Below, piece by piece: positions 9,944 to 21,539 of a DNA stretch of 64,000 nt (its first letter is position 1; the number at the start of each line of letters is the position of its first letter). The notes under the pieces are model-generated. The model had not been told where the DNA came from. It saw only the letters and a list, made by a program, of their open reading frames with translations, and ran no database searches. The position numbers and the translations under genes were made by a program. The stretch covers positions 589,990 to 653,989 of the forward strand of contig RDEW01000025.1 in the NCBI GenBank assembly GCA_011109175.1, in the 5' to 3' direction. This DNA comes from Dicyema japonicum (taxonomy: Eukaryota > Dicyemida > Rhombozoa > Dicyemidae).

Positions 9944-11893
9944 TTATTTTGTTAAACCAAACTCAATTTCAAGCCATTCAATGGCTAGTTTGCGTTCTTG
10001 TGATATCCTTTCATTATTCCAATGTAGTTCGTGTTTCATCAATTCAATTACTCTATCCAAAATATCATAGGCAGCTTCACTGTTTAGAAAACTAGCACGA
10101 GTTCTTCGAGCAATGACATCAACAGCTCTCTCAGCCATTTCGTATCGACAAGCATATATAACCTCCCCCTCAATGTATGGTAATGAAGAGTGGAGTCTAT
10201 CATTATTCGACAAACTCATAACTTTGCTATAATTTACTCCATAAATTGAAAATAAATGTTTCTCAATTTCATTCTAAATAATAATAATAACGTCATCAAT
10301 AAACCACAAATACGTAATAAAAATTAAACCTTATTTTCGTCAGAATCCTTAAAGAAGGACCCAATTAAAGGAATTCTTGTAGTAATACAGGGTGAGGTGT
10401 TATTAAATCTCCCAACTTGTACCACTCTGTCTATTGTGTCCTCGGCCATTTTTCTGAAGGTAGTAAATTTACCACCAAATTATAAAAAAACAAAAACCCG
10501 CTATTGTGACAAGATTTTGTTTGTCTACTTCAATCACGTGGTTACGAGCTAATGATGATGTGTTTGCTACTGAAGTGTCATAAACAAGAGGACGGAATCC
10601 ACACCAAACAGAAAGGATATCTTTTTCGTTAACTGAATGTCAATAATCAAGAAAACTAGTGAAACTGGTATCAAGGAATTCGCGGAGTTCATTCATAATA
10701 AAGTTAACGTCATCTTTTGGCGCGGCTGGGAGGTCAGAAAGACTTGCTTGAGAATCTGTGGTACCGGCGATGACCAGTCCCTTCCATGGAAGACAAAATA
10801 ACAATCTTCCGTCAGAAGTATCAGATTTTAACATCCCAAAACCGTTATTCCTTATAAATTATTAAATAAAGGAACAGATATGAACCAGGTAAGGTTACAT
10901 GGACTCCCATACTTGGACAACACATTGGTTTCATGTCTCCACTATTTTCCCCATTTGAATGACTCATATTCCTAATAGAATCAGTATAAGGACCGGAGGC
11001 ATTTACGATGACCTTAGCTTTGGTGATAAATTCATTTCCTAAAATTCCACATAACCTTATACCACTAATATTATCTCTGCATCTAACTCCCGAGGCAATC
11101 CCCTCTTCATTTACAATGATATCAATAACGGAAACATAGTTGGCTGCTGTGCTCCCAAATTGATTCATGGCAGTGAGTATCAAAGATAGAGTACTCCGTG
11201 AATCATCATGTGAACCATCAAAATACACAATTCCCCCTTTGAGTCCCTGTCTTTTGATATTTGGGCATAATTCCAAGCATTGGTCTTTCCAAACAATATA
11301 ACTTGGAGATAATAAGTCATCCCCTGACATGTAGTCATAAAGTTTGATTCCCAGATACACATAATACAGTTTCCACCAACTATAATTCAAATATAAAGTA
11401 AACGAATAGACTGGGATTACAATTGGGAGAGCTGAGGTGAGATGGGGGGCAACGTTGAAGAGGTGGGATCGTTCCTGTAAGGCCTCAAAGCACATTTTAT
11501 ACTTGAATAAAAAACTTACAAACTTTTTCATAATCAAAGTCTTTAAATGCCTGTTCCAAATATCTGACTCCTCCGTGGAGTAGTTTTGTGCTTTTACTGC
11601 TTGTTCCACTTGAGAAATCAAATCTCTCCACCAAAGCAGTCTTTAGACCTTAAATAATTATATATTATGACCTCTACTGGAAGCATCAAGGGCACATGCA
11701 CAACCAGTCACTCCCCACCAATAATAAATACATCAAAATTTTCATGCTGTAATTGTCTAATGTTGTCAGATCTGATAACTGGTTGTGATTCTGTTGGAAT
11801 GTCAAGTAATTTAACTTTTGACTTAATACCACTGATATTATAAAATCCAATAGCTGATATAAGCCCTATTGAAGCAATATAATGACGTTTCAT
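9944..11893 (-). CDS. GPD2: Mitochondrial FAD-linked glycerol-3-phosphate dehydrogenase
   Basis: Oxidises glycerol-3-phosphate to dihydroxyacetone phosphate at the inner mitochondrial membrane and passes electrons to ubiquinone. Minus-strand exons give an N-terminal hydrophobic leader (11893 down to about 11830), the FAD-binding F-D-V-F-I-I-G-G region, [18 protein letters not shown], the long central domain, [12 protein letters not shown] with [24 protein letters not shown] and the C-terminal DAO-type domain. Introns: 11649-11671, 11502-11523, 11380-11403, 10851-10875, 10633-10656, 10476-10497 and 10274-10329 (22-25 nt, the last 56 nt). Oddities: one base is missing in the Gly-rich loop near 11710-11716; intron 10476-10497 would end in TG; the C-terminal EF-hand pair usual in animal GPD2 is absent. 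Identity is firm; integrity depends on whether the frameshift is real. Confidence 0.93.
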
Positions 11894-13276
11894 TTATTAA
11901 TTAGTGATAGCATTTATTTGCTAGAAGGTTGTTTACTTTTATAATCAAATATTACCCATTTAAGTATTTTACAGCTTAAATTCAAATATTAAATAATTTT
12001 TTAATATTATAAACTTTTAAGATTTCCTTTACTATTTAAATAAATCTTATTATAATTTACGTCATTGAACCAAGTTACAGCATATAATCACAGACTTTAC
12101 ATGTGGCTAGAAGGTAACTCCACAAATCCTTTGGTTCTATCATTGCATCAAATAAAACAGGCATATCACACTCAGAAAGCTCCAGGAGCCGCATAAGATA
12201 ATTTGAATATACAAACGGGCCACACTAACAAATCTGAAAAAGACAGTAATCTTATTGAAGTGTGCTAAATTACAATCCTACTGCAACGGTAACTTTACGA
12301 CAAATATAACAATTGTAATAATTTTTTGAAGATTATAAAATCACTCTTTAGTCTTTGTTTTGTCCCGAGATGCCTCTTTTTCATGACAATTTTTCGTATA
12401 TCTGAAATGAATTAGCAGTTCCGACCATGATCAGGGATGACAAGAAAAGCAGCTGATCACACACATAGGGGATCCTTTTTCTGGGAACGCTATAAGGGGA
12501 AGCGTAAAGTTTAAGCGTATTCTGACCACGTAGAACGTTCATAATCGCGCACTGTCAATTTGACGCCATTCGCAGAAATCCTCATGTTTTCATTTTAAGT
12601 GCGCTGTTACATCTCAATGTCGTCGACTGTATAACATTCATTAGTGCGGCTGGCGTGTTTGAAATGCCTGCCATAGAGCATTGAAGATATAAAATTATAA
12701 ACTCTTCACTTTTTGATTACTATGCACAAGTTTTCTTTTTTCTTGGTGACCAAGCCTGAAGGTTCAACAAGTGAGTCACCATTCTTCCAGCATAGAATGA
12801 AATAATTAGATTTTAAGTTGGGTAATTGTTTAATCAAATATGAATGAAGAAAACAGTTCATTACAAGCAAGACAATCAAAATAATCCAGCTGATAGAATG
12901 GCTGTCTCCCCTGACAACTCTTTTGGAACAATCGCTGATTGCTAACTTTCGAAATCATTGACCCAAGGGAATTTGCATTATTTTTAAATCATTCATTGAC
13001 TAACACGTGCGAACATAATAAAGAATGATGTTATAATAAAGGGATAAAAAGTGAATTTCATATCTATTTATCGTAAAAAACGTATGAATCATGATAACAA
13101 CCACAGATTAACTATTAATGCATAAACACTTAAATTAATGAAAATATGACATAAATTATAATAAGATTTATTATTATTTTTGATTAAAAATGTGGTATCG
13201 ACATAATTTCATCATTATTTATTTGACGTTAATTTTCAATATAAAAATCAATTATCGTTATAGCGCGTAGTTTGCT
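11894..13276. other. Intergenic, no feature recognised
   Basis: AT-rich spacer between the divergent GPD2 (minus) and ATOS (plus) genes, presumably holding both promoters. No coding frame with recognisable similarity, RNA gene or copied repeat was seen. Confidence 0.5.
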
Positions 13277-14985
13277 ATGGAGTTAGAAAATAATATTACT
13301 CATAGGATAACAGCTATCCTCAAAGAGTATCCCCACTTGATCCCCTTCTCTATCACTTTCGTAAATCTATACGAACAGGTCAAAAAGAACAGAATTGGGG
13401 GAAATTATGAGAAGGACGAATTCCAGATGGTCAACGACTTGAATCAATTTAATTTAGAACTGGTTTTCATACTTATTATACTTTCCAGGATAGTGACAGA
13501 AATACTCGACTTTACAAAACCCTAAATTCATCCATAACTAAGACATTTCCAGAAATTATTCATATCGAACTTTACTTAAAATGCGAGGTCAAATCTCACG
13601 AGGAATGTGCTCGTTATAAACTTCTCATAGAACGCTGGACTTTGACACAAAAGTCGGAGCACTCTGTGTATGTCTGCAAAGTTATTGTAGGAGTCATGAT
13701 TTTGAGAGGACCAAATCGTTTTTAGACGGTTACCTTCGAAATGGGGAGGTATCTCAGTTCATTGAGCAACAATGCCTTTCCAATTCGGCATTGATTCTCT
13801 CTCTTGAATCGCAGGTCGTTCCAGCATTCATAAATGAACAAAAATTACTAGAATTTCCCACATATTTGGTTGACCAGAAATATATTTCAATTTGTGTCGA
13901 ATGGCTACCTCTCCGCTTAAATATCAAGAAAATAGGAAATATTTTTAAATACAGCAGATCCTATTCTAAGAAGGACCCGAAAATTTACCAAATCATTTTG
14001 CATGGTACCAAGTCATATATATCAAAGATTCGAGTTTTTTAACTCAAAAAAGTCCAAAGTCGACATATAGAGACCTTCCCAATTCGACAGTTTTCAATGT
14101 AATTTACTGAGTTTACTCATTCATTTTTGAGAAATATCGTTATTTTTATAGTCTCGTCCTTTGCAAAATGTGGAGTACCAAAGTGGAAAGCCTAGTTCAA
14201 CTTTCCTTGATAAATCAGAGAGGTTTTGTTTCTTATTAATTAGTCATCAATCAAAGGGGGTATCGTTGTCTGAGAAGTTTAAAAGTACAACCTTAGTGGG
14301 TCCCAGAAGTCTGGTTGGCTCTTTTATAGTATAAACTAAAAAAATTTTGAAGGAAAACTTATTAATGGGATCTCTGTACCCGACTGGTTACCTCGATTCC
14401 TTCAGCATTCAACTGTGCTGCATTGGGGATGACTCAGATAACGTTATGACTTTTCCTATAACAGCGTTCTTCTTTGATTCGTTTGTGGACAGTCCTAATT
14501 TGTGTCCGTATTTGGTATGTAGGTCTTTATTATTTGTAGGGGTATATGGATCTTCGACATCTTGATCCTGGCTATAGAATTTCGAATGAGGGAGTCATCC
14601 AAATTGTATTTTAACCCTAATTACTAGATTCTCTTCAACCCAAATAAAATGGTCATAAAGATCTTTTTGATTGAATACAATCTAAACGAAATGCCACCTA
14701 ATTCCTTGACTTTCATTCGACACAAAATCTCTTATGCTCCCACCAAAACCACGGGGGACGATATTTCTAAATACCCCACCTATCTTCAGTATTGTGTGCA
14801 TTTACGGTATTTTGATTTCACATTGTAGTGTCCTTTCCGATGATAAAGGAGAAAAATTTATGTACAGTGAAATTCGTATAATATTCCCATCTCATCCATT
14901 GGAGTTGGAGTCTGAGAAGGTGAAATACGAGTTGGTGACAAAAACAGAAACTCCTGCAGATCCCCCATATTGCACAAATACGTGA
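13277..14985 (+). CDS. ATOS/FAM214 (atossa) homologue
   Basis: Homologue of Drosophila atossa and vertebrate ATOSA/ATOSB (FAM214), nuclear transcription-regulatory proteins. Conserved N-terminal block L-L-I-E-R-W-T-L in exon 2. The C-terminal domain is unmistakable after splicing: V-G-S-F-I-E-N-L-L, then F-D-S-F-V-D-S-P with a G-Y-R-I motif, I-I-L-F-N-P-N-K-M-V-I-K, M-P-P-N-S-L-T-F-I-R, and the final exon with I-R-I-I-F, Y-E-L-V-T-K-T-E-T-P. Introns: 13463-13488 (26), 13668-13690 (23), 14005-14027 (23), 14223-14243 (21), 14329-14352 (24), 14515-14539 (25), 14606-14627 (22) and 14807-14828 (22). The splice pattern between about 14076 and 14161 is unresolved. The start is the first ATG of a frame-consistent exon; TGA at 14983-14985 ends it. 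No disabling lesion was found outside the unresolved part. Confidence 0.9.
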
Positions 14986-15039
14986 AGTATAATTTAATTA
15001 TGCTGAATATAATTTAAAAATTTAATTTAACAATTTTTA

Positions 15040-16060
15040 CGATTTTTGTCTTTTTTATACAATCCAATTTTATCTTCAATTCACCTGAAACACCTAAATG
15101 ACAGTGGATATATTTATCAACCAGACAAAAATACCTTTCACGAAGAAACTGAAAATCTTGGGGATCACCTTCGACACACATATGTCCTTTTCATCTCACG
15201 TCGACGATGTCTCTGGAAGCTGCTCAAGAAAGCTAGGGATAATCAAAACTATTTTCTGTAGCAAATTTTTGCCGCGTGGCGCCATGTGGTGCTTCGTGGT
15301 TAATTGTTTTAATTTTTCTGCTTGCTTGTCTGTTCCTCTTCTCTCTTCCTAATAGAGTGGCGTCATGTGATCCACCTGTCTAGGTGACGTCCAGTGCCAG
15401 GCCGACATGAAAAAAGATCATTTGCTCTTCCCCACTCCACTGGAGGGGTTTCCACAACTGCATGTAATGGACGTCTTACCCTTTATGCTGATTCCGGATA
15501 GACTGTTTCTGTAGAAGTGGAAACTGGATACACTTAATTAGTTGGTTACTTTAACTTCTTTCTCGATGTACCGGGGTTAATAAATAATAATAATTTTCGG
15601 TGGCATTAAAACCCATTTCCCAGCTTTGAAATTGTTGTACAAACAATTCATTGAGCCATCTGTCAGCCATGCCTGTACGTCATGGGAATCAATCTGTCCT
15701 GGACGAACAAACAAAGAAACAGGGACATTCAGGCCTTAAAAGCCACTACTATTAGTAATCTCTGGAATCCAGAAAAACTAATACCCTCATCACTTGAAGA
15801 CCTTATCCGACAAAATGGAAAGGGATTTGCTACCCTGTGCAAGCAGTGCAACTCTCAACAATACACAGTCACGACGTGTTTTATGAGAAGGGTATACATC
15901 ACCCTTCTCCAATTCCTATTCTTGAAACCACCCCGCCCACAGAGAAGTTGTGTTGGATCCAGAAGGCGCACGAGGAGAAAATGAGAATTCTGATTGAATC
16001 CTTCGAGATCACTTAATTTAGTAATTAAATTAACTATTGGTGTTCTTGGGTTAATAATAA
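15040..16060 (+). mobile_element. LINE (CR1/Jockey-like) 3' end, split by SINE C
   Basis: 15098-15270 encodes the post-RT segment with K-I-L-G-I-T-F-D. The same frame resumes at 15597 after the SINE C insert with G-G-I-K-T, then L-Y-K-Q-F-I-E-P at 15632-15655, the motif repeated at 28978, 31225 and 50340. It ends near 16014 with K-M-R-I-L-I-E-S-F-E-I-T and a stop inside the shared tail gatcacttaa. The tail contains ttgggttaataata. Frameshifts are present. This fixes a LINE family whose proteins end in (G)-I-T followed by a stop. Confidence 0.8.
15271..15594 (+). mobile_element. SINE C, subfamily C1, nested in a LINE
   Basis: A ~320-bp non-coding repeat starting gccgcgtggcgccatgtggt. The middle has gatccacctgtctaggtg and ctccactggaggggtttcc, and the 3' tail is cacttaattagttggttac...ttaataaataataat. 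The tail matches the LINE tail at 35395-35470 (minus). Removing it rejoins the LINE codons on either side; a short aatttt duplication is possible. Other copies: 32524-32775 and 57137-57455 (C1), 61881-62155 and 24400-24595 (C2). The first ten bases resemble the tRNA-derived SINE A head, but no good B box was found. Confidence 0.85.
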
Positions 16061-16064
16061 GCAA

Positions 16065-17220
16065 ATACGCAATTGGCTACCTCACGCAAGTATTTAACCT
16101 GTCTATTAACTACAATATTATTCACAAGATTTGGAAGAACTCTGTTATCAAACTAGTCTTGAAGGCTGGAAAACCTGAAAAAGAACCTGTTTCGTACTGC
16201 CCCGTCTCCCTAATTAACACATTATCAAAACTTCTTGACAAACAGGTAATATCCGCCATTAATCCGGTCCTCTTTCAAGCCTCTTTTCTTTTAGACAAAG
16301 TTAAGACGGTGTCTGGATTATGTGGACCCTGAATTTCTAAAGAGAAAAATACGAGTTACTCAGAAGACTATAGATTTCTTATTTAAATAACAAGTCAACA
16401 AAAAATGGAGGACTGAAGCAGGAAGGTTAGACATCAAGAATCCAACATTCTGGAAATCTTATGGAGGCTGTAACTCCTGGATCTAAATCAGATTTTATTA
16501 TTTATAAGATCCGATAGCAGTTTTATACCTAAGCGGATGTTCCTGATCCCTTTTGGGACCTGCTCGAAAGTATTCATTGATCCAAAGGATCTAGTGCCCG
16601 AAGAATTTCTTTCGAGTATGAAAATTCTGGAAGAGCGTGGATATCATTACTAAAGAAGAGGTGAAGCAAACTATTATGGAGTGCCGAGATAAAGCTCCTG
16701 GAATGTACGGGATACGCTTAAGACTATTCAAGGATGACGATACGAAGAATCTATTGGCATTACTATAGGGTGTTCATTGTAAAGGGGTTAATGTTAGGGC
16801 ATACTGAGCCGAAGACTTGTCTGGAAATTGATAAAACAAGTAAACGAATAACGGGTCTGATATTATACTATCTGGAAATTTTGCAAGAAAAATATACTCA
16901 AGAACCGATGATGTTGTCCTGAGGAGATGCGTAGATCCACAGGACCGCTTAGCACAAAATCGGCGATATACAATAGCAGTTGTCGGAACGGTTCAGTAGT
17001 TAAAATGAGAATAAGTGGAACTCTCAACCACGAAAGCTAAACAAGCAGAATCCTTCTTTCTGGAAGGTATACCGAAAAGTGAGGAGCCCAGAGTCAATCA
17101 CGGAAAATACTTGTTATGAACCAGTGTCGGAGAAAACAGCATTTATAGAGATCTCTCTAGAAGGTCAAAATGGAAAAGGAAATCAGCAAGGCTCCCTATG
17201 CGGAATTAGTAGGATTGTAA
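16065..17220 (+). mobile_element. LINE linker and RT fragments
   Basis: 16134-16290 encodes the RT finger region: W-K-N-S-V-I-K-L-V-L-K then S-Y-C-P-V-S-L (usual S-Y-R-P-I-S-L). 16390-16470 encodes a pre-RT linker with N-P-T-F-W-K-S-Y. 16655-16760 has the start of the RT domain with D-K-A-P-G. 17114-17157 is nearly identical to 37125-37168, another copy of this element. Order and frames are scrambled, so these are at least two truncated copies. Confidence 0.7.
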
Positions 17221-18000
17221 ATTATTGAACTTTAATAAGATCACGGTGTTTTTAGTGTGGCTTGTTTGTATAATCGAATTATTTTATGCGGCACCTGGAG
17301 TTTTGTTGAGTTTGATATTCTGCTCTACGGAAAACTACTTAAATAATTGCCATATTATGTTCTCTGTCAAGTTATCCATTTCAATTATGGGGAGAAGGGA
17401 TACGCTCTATTTCCGTGGGTTTTGTTTTCCCCCGGTTAAGATTAAAACTAGCCTACAGAGCAATCCTTCCCACTCTCGTCAAAAAGTCGTAACGAGGCCA
17501 AGGTCTTCTTCCTGAGATTGGAAGCGGAATCACGTTTAAGCCGGGTGGCATAGTGGTTAGGTGTCGGGCTAAAGTGACTTAGGTTACGGGTCGATTCTCG
17601 CTGCTGTTCACCTGTTGGAAGGTTCCACGCATCTACGATGCAGAAAGGGTTTGACGAGTGACGCCGTCATTAGTGGATACTCACTGTGGAACTGGATTGT
17701 CTAGAAAGGACCCGCACACAAGAAAAAAAAAAAGAAGTGAAGATCATTCCTTGGTTCTACGATTAGTTAAAATTAACTGTTATTTACTTAAATAAAGTGT
17801 GTGTCCTGCCTATGCGGAGCTATAAATATTATGGATCTCGTGAAAAGGCTTTAAAAAATCACGTTTAAGCTAAAAGATCCTATGGAGTTGCATTGATTCC
17901 AAAACGTCTAGGAAATGTCATCGTTCGCGACAGTTGTCTCTTGACATCTGGTGTCTGTTTCTAATTTCAGTATTTTGATATTTATTTAATTACATTATTG
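17221..18000 (+). other. Possible host exon(s) interrupted by SINE A
   Basis: 17230-17300 encodes a hydrophobic signal-like peptide, but its first codon is TTG, not ATG. If the SINE at 17540-17856 is removed, a frame with G-S-G-I-T-F-K-L-K-D-P-M-E runs across the join and a 25-nt GT..AG intron (about 17884-17908) leads to a further exon. This fits a short-intron host gene inactivated by the SINE, but no family was recognised and the 5' exons are unclear. Confidence 0.3.
17540..17856 (+). mobile_element. SINE A, tRNA-derived, with target-site duplication
   Basis: Head gccgggtggcatagtggttagg contains a polymerase III A-box-like segment. About 40 nt on, gggtcgattctcg is a B-box with one base missing. 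An unrelated body follows (tttgacgagtgacgccgtca), ending tgaaaaggcttt. It is flanked by the direct repeat aatcacgtttaa at 17528-17539 and 17857-17868. Close match to 25927-26245. Confidence 0.9.
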
Positions 18001-18269
18001 ATTATATTTCATAACAAAATTTAATATGAAACACTATAACATTATTTTGACGAATTATCAGAATCGCTGACAATCACTCTTTTCTTAGAGGAATATAATC
18101 ACCAACCAATCATCATCTTTCTCCATATTGAAGTCAGCTTCAAACGTTGCATCCACAAATTGATTCGAAATTGGATGTAAGCCCCCGTATATAGTGAGCG
18201 AACATTCATTAATATCCCAACACACTGAAATTTAAATGCGATATATTTGTTATGTGTATAAAATCTTCT

Positions 18270-18390
18270 TTACCTCGCATTTGGGTAAGCCTGGCATTTC
18301 TGGGAAGGTCCGTCTATGGTAGTTACGTTTTCGTTAGTCACCAGTTTTCTTCACCTGAAGGTAAATAAATAAAATAGTATGCGTGATGTC
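18270..18390 (+). mobile_element. LINE 3' tail
   Basis: The stretch gttagtcaccagttttcttcacctgaaggtaaataaataaaa resembles the tail after the LINE C-terminus at 55680-55740. Only the last ~110 nt of the element remain. Confidence 0.5.
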
Positions 18391-18476
18391 ATGTGGCTAC
18401 TTGAATTTAGATTTTTCTTTTTCCTTTTAATGACGTCATCGAAGAAGCCCAATGATGCCGGGTATTAAAATGGATT

Positions 18477-18510
18477 TATCTTTTTATTTTACGCCCGAAA
18501 TAAAAAGATA
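18477..18510. repeat. Perfect 13-bp hairpin
   Basis: tatctttttattt (18477-18489) is followed by an 8-nt loop (tacgcccg) and the exact inverse aaataaaaagata (18498-18510). A CRE-like palindrome tgacgtca lies 39 nt before it at 18431-18438. It lies about 280 nt upstream of the Ig-like gene and could be regulatory or a small element end. Confidence 0.5.
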
Positions 18511-18792
18511 AAAAAGTGAAGGGATTTTGAAAATATCGTGAGCTGAAAAATGTTGAAATAGGCTGTGAAAATCTAATGGTTGCGATTTTCTATTGATCTT
18601 TAAATAATTAATTTTTACAAAAAATTAATTTGAGAGTTCATTTTTGTAAGTTTTCTTGTGATGAAGGCAAGTGAAAAAAAGGTATTGAAATATTATATGA
18701 TCATATAAATTTTAATTTATCGTAATTTTTCGATGTTTGTAAGCTTATTATGGATTATAGGTAATTTCATTAATTACACAAAGGAGTAAAAA

Positions 18793-20147
18793 ATGAAGAT
18801 ATTGTTGGTTTGTTCTATGCAAATATTGGGGAGAATATAAACATTAAGTGCCCCTTTAATTATGTGAAGTACTGGGAGGTAAATAACAAGTAATAAATAA
18901 TAAAATAATTTCCAGAACATTAGGCATAACAACTAATTCACTACGATTGGTAGTTGACGAAAAAGCTTATGGAATTGTCAAATGTTACAATAAAAAGGAC
19001 ATAGCCAGAGTTTTTAAAATCATCAGAAGCAAACACGCTCTGTCCATATTCGAATGCCATAACACAACCTTTTACTCCTCCCTTATTAACACTGACGTCA
19101 TCATTTATTGTATGATTTTTACTGGCAAAGGCGTTATAAAAAATGTCACATTTAACAAGGAAAAAATGAAATTCTGTAAAAAGTAAATTATCATCTAGTC
19201 GACAATGAAAGGTACTCAATAGAGAACACTGGAATAAGGATAAAGAATCTTAATATGGTGGATGCTCAAATGTATTCCATCACATTATATGCACAATCAA
19301 GAAATAATGTTCACATGAATGATATCAAAATAATTTTAAACTTTAGTCTCAAAATTATAGGAGGTAATACTAGTTGGTTACTTTTAGAGGACATTAGTAT
19401 TAAGTTCAGAAGGAAATACCTACAACGAGAACATAAAAATAAAATTGTTTGTAGTGCTGAAGGACGCAATGTTGATATTTTATTATATGACAACAAAAAA
19501 AATGTTATATAATATATTGAATCCCAGTCATTTATAAACTCATTAAAAAAATGCAAAAAAATCCCATATTGGTCCGATGAAATATGCAATATTATAGGGA
19601 TTGTTACTCCCATGACTTATGAAGAGTATGGTCTGACTTGCATGATAGTGAGTGACCAATTCTCAAAGAACATATCCCATTTATTTCCAGTTGTCGGTTA
19701 TTATTTTATTTAAGTTTAAGATGCCCCCAAGAGGCCAATAATAAGCATAAGAGGGGATACTATTAATATTAAATTAAACAGGGTAAACCAAAATATAACT
19801 TATTACAAAATAGAATTTAAAGTATTTACATATTTTAATTATAGAATAATAATGGGTTTTTTTTCAAATTATTTATTACTAATAATAAATTTTATTTGAG
19901 AAATTTCATAAATTCATCAGGGTTTTACAACATTTCACTAACAGCAATGATTGGTAATATTAAATCACAGAAAACTACTATTTCCATTAATTACCATATT
20001 ACAAAGACAAACAATATTAATAGAATCATTATTGGATGTACATGTGCTGCTGTTGGCATATTTCTGATATTTATTATTTTATGGAATTTTAAAAATTCAA
20101 AAAAAGCTTCATTTTCTGTTATTTTAAATTTATTTAATAATTTATAA
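18793..20147 (+). CDS. Small Ig-like type I membrane protein
   Basis: Likely cell-surface protein. The ATG at 18793 opens a short exon (M-K-I-L-L), followed by candidate short introns. Exons give I-K-C-P-F-N-Y, a long segment at 18933-19175, then (after a possible 23-nt intron near 19173-19195) an Ig E-F strand pattern N-T-G-I-R-I-K-N-L-N-M-V-D-A-Q-M-Y at about 19225-19280. This is the D-A-x-x-Y signature of Ig folds, but lacking the usual following Cys. The last exon (19896-20147) holds a transmembrane helix (I-I-I-G-C-T-C-A-A-V-G-I-F-L) and a short basic tail. Exon joins between 19360 and 19890 are uncertain. Same architecture as the larger gene at 50567-52561. Confidence 0.6.
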
Positions 20148-20159
20148 TATTATTTAAAT

Positions 20160-21530
20160 AAACTCCATTTCTTAATTTCCCTTTTACTTAGATCAAATAT
20201 CCAAGGAAGTGGGACTTGCAGGCATTTAAAAAATGCTGCTTACTTTAGAAGTATTTATTCATCTTAATGTTAGCGGGTACATCCATTCTTAGTGTTTGTC
20301 CTAAAAGCCTCTATCTTGCCTCCAGGATCCTTTACGAAATCTATGTGCTCCCTTTTCTTTCGTAAAGAATGTCTTTAGGAAATCTTGAGTGAATTCAAGA
20401 GGAAGATAAAATAATAGTTAATAAAATGTTACAAAGCAAAATATATAAAAAGATTTATCCCATCTGATCTTCCTAACAATCGATGGGTATATTAAAGGAA
20501 TGGTTATAGAAAACACTCTTTGATGAGAAATGTAAAGTTTTCATTGACTGTCTACAGGAGACGCAGATCGTTTGCAGTCTCTACGAGAAATATTGAAATA
20601 TCGACTAACACATCTACCAATACGTTATGGACTCAGATTTGCTATCCAGTCAAAATTTGCTAATGGAATCCACCGGCATGTGAGTAGCAGGGTTGGTGTC
20701 TCTCCTAAAGTTTCAAGTAGATGCACAAAATTGTTGAAGAATGGTTAAAAATTCAATCAAGCTGGATGACTTTTGTCCTACGTTATCTAAGACGCACACG
20801 TGTAGATAACTTTTATAAGGAAGACCTCAAAGAGTAAAATCTCCGCACATAGGGAAACATATGAAGTGCACCAAGAAAGAAAAGCGAGGAACTCAATGTC
20901 ACACTTAGATCAGAGGTCGATGCCACCACCAGAAGTCGAATATTTCTCCTGCCTCCAACCTAGATCGTCAATCCGGACATTGAGAACTTGTCAAAAATCA
21001 AAGACTTTACGACATGTCACCTATCATCAAATCAACACTAATTGGTTTCTAATCAAAAATCAAAGAATGTATTTTTAAAGTCTATATTTTCTTGACTCGA
21101 CTCATGTTGACTATTTTCAATTCTCCTAATCCTGCCTTAATCTGTGATAAAAAAATAAATAAACCTCTATTCGGTTGTTTGAGAAAATTTGAGTAATTTT
21201 ACTTGGATATGGAGATTCAAATCTGCTCAACTTTAACGATGGATTTGTCCCATAATCCATTAAAACTCGTATCTAAATATATTCACTAAAAATACCTCAT
21301 TTCCAATAGAAAAATCACATTTTGATTGATGAACGTTTATTCTTTTGTTCATCCGCTTAAAATAGGCTGAATTTAGATTTGTTGGAGAAAAATTAAGATC
21401 AAAATGTTCTGAATCTAATTTTTCTATCAGACTTTATACAATAAATACATGAAACATCTGAAATATGTTCCACGTCAATATTTTCTGATGTTCGTGGAAA
21501 AACATCATTCAAACTCTCATTTTCTATGAA
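20160..21530. other. Mostly unassigned; one coherent open stretch
   Basis: 20560-20745 (+) is open for about 60 codons with R-L-Q-S-L-R-E-I-L-K-Y-R-L and R-Y-G-L-R-F-A-I-Q-S. A 26-nt GT..AG candidate intron (gtaaag...ctacag) ends at 20559. It looks exon-like but no family was recognised and joining at that intron gives a stop. The rest is AT-rich with no recognised feature. Confidence 0.3.
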
Positions 21531-21539
21531 AATAAAAAA

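Noticed and set aside
13277-14042. First thought of as an ATG13-like HORMA gene
   Set aside because: The downstream spliced exons carry the diagnostic ATOS/FAM214 C-terminal domain, and the L-I-E-R-W-T-L block also fits that family.
17540-17612. Genuine tRNA gene
   Set aside because: A and B boxes are present but the sequence does not close an acceptor stem and continues into a SINE body repeated elsewhere.
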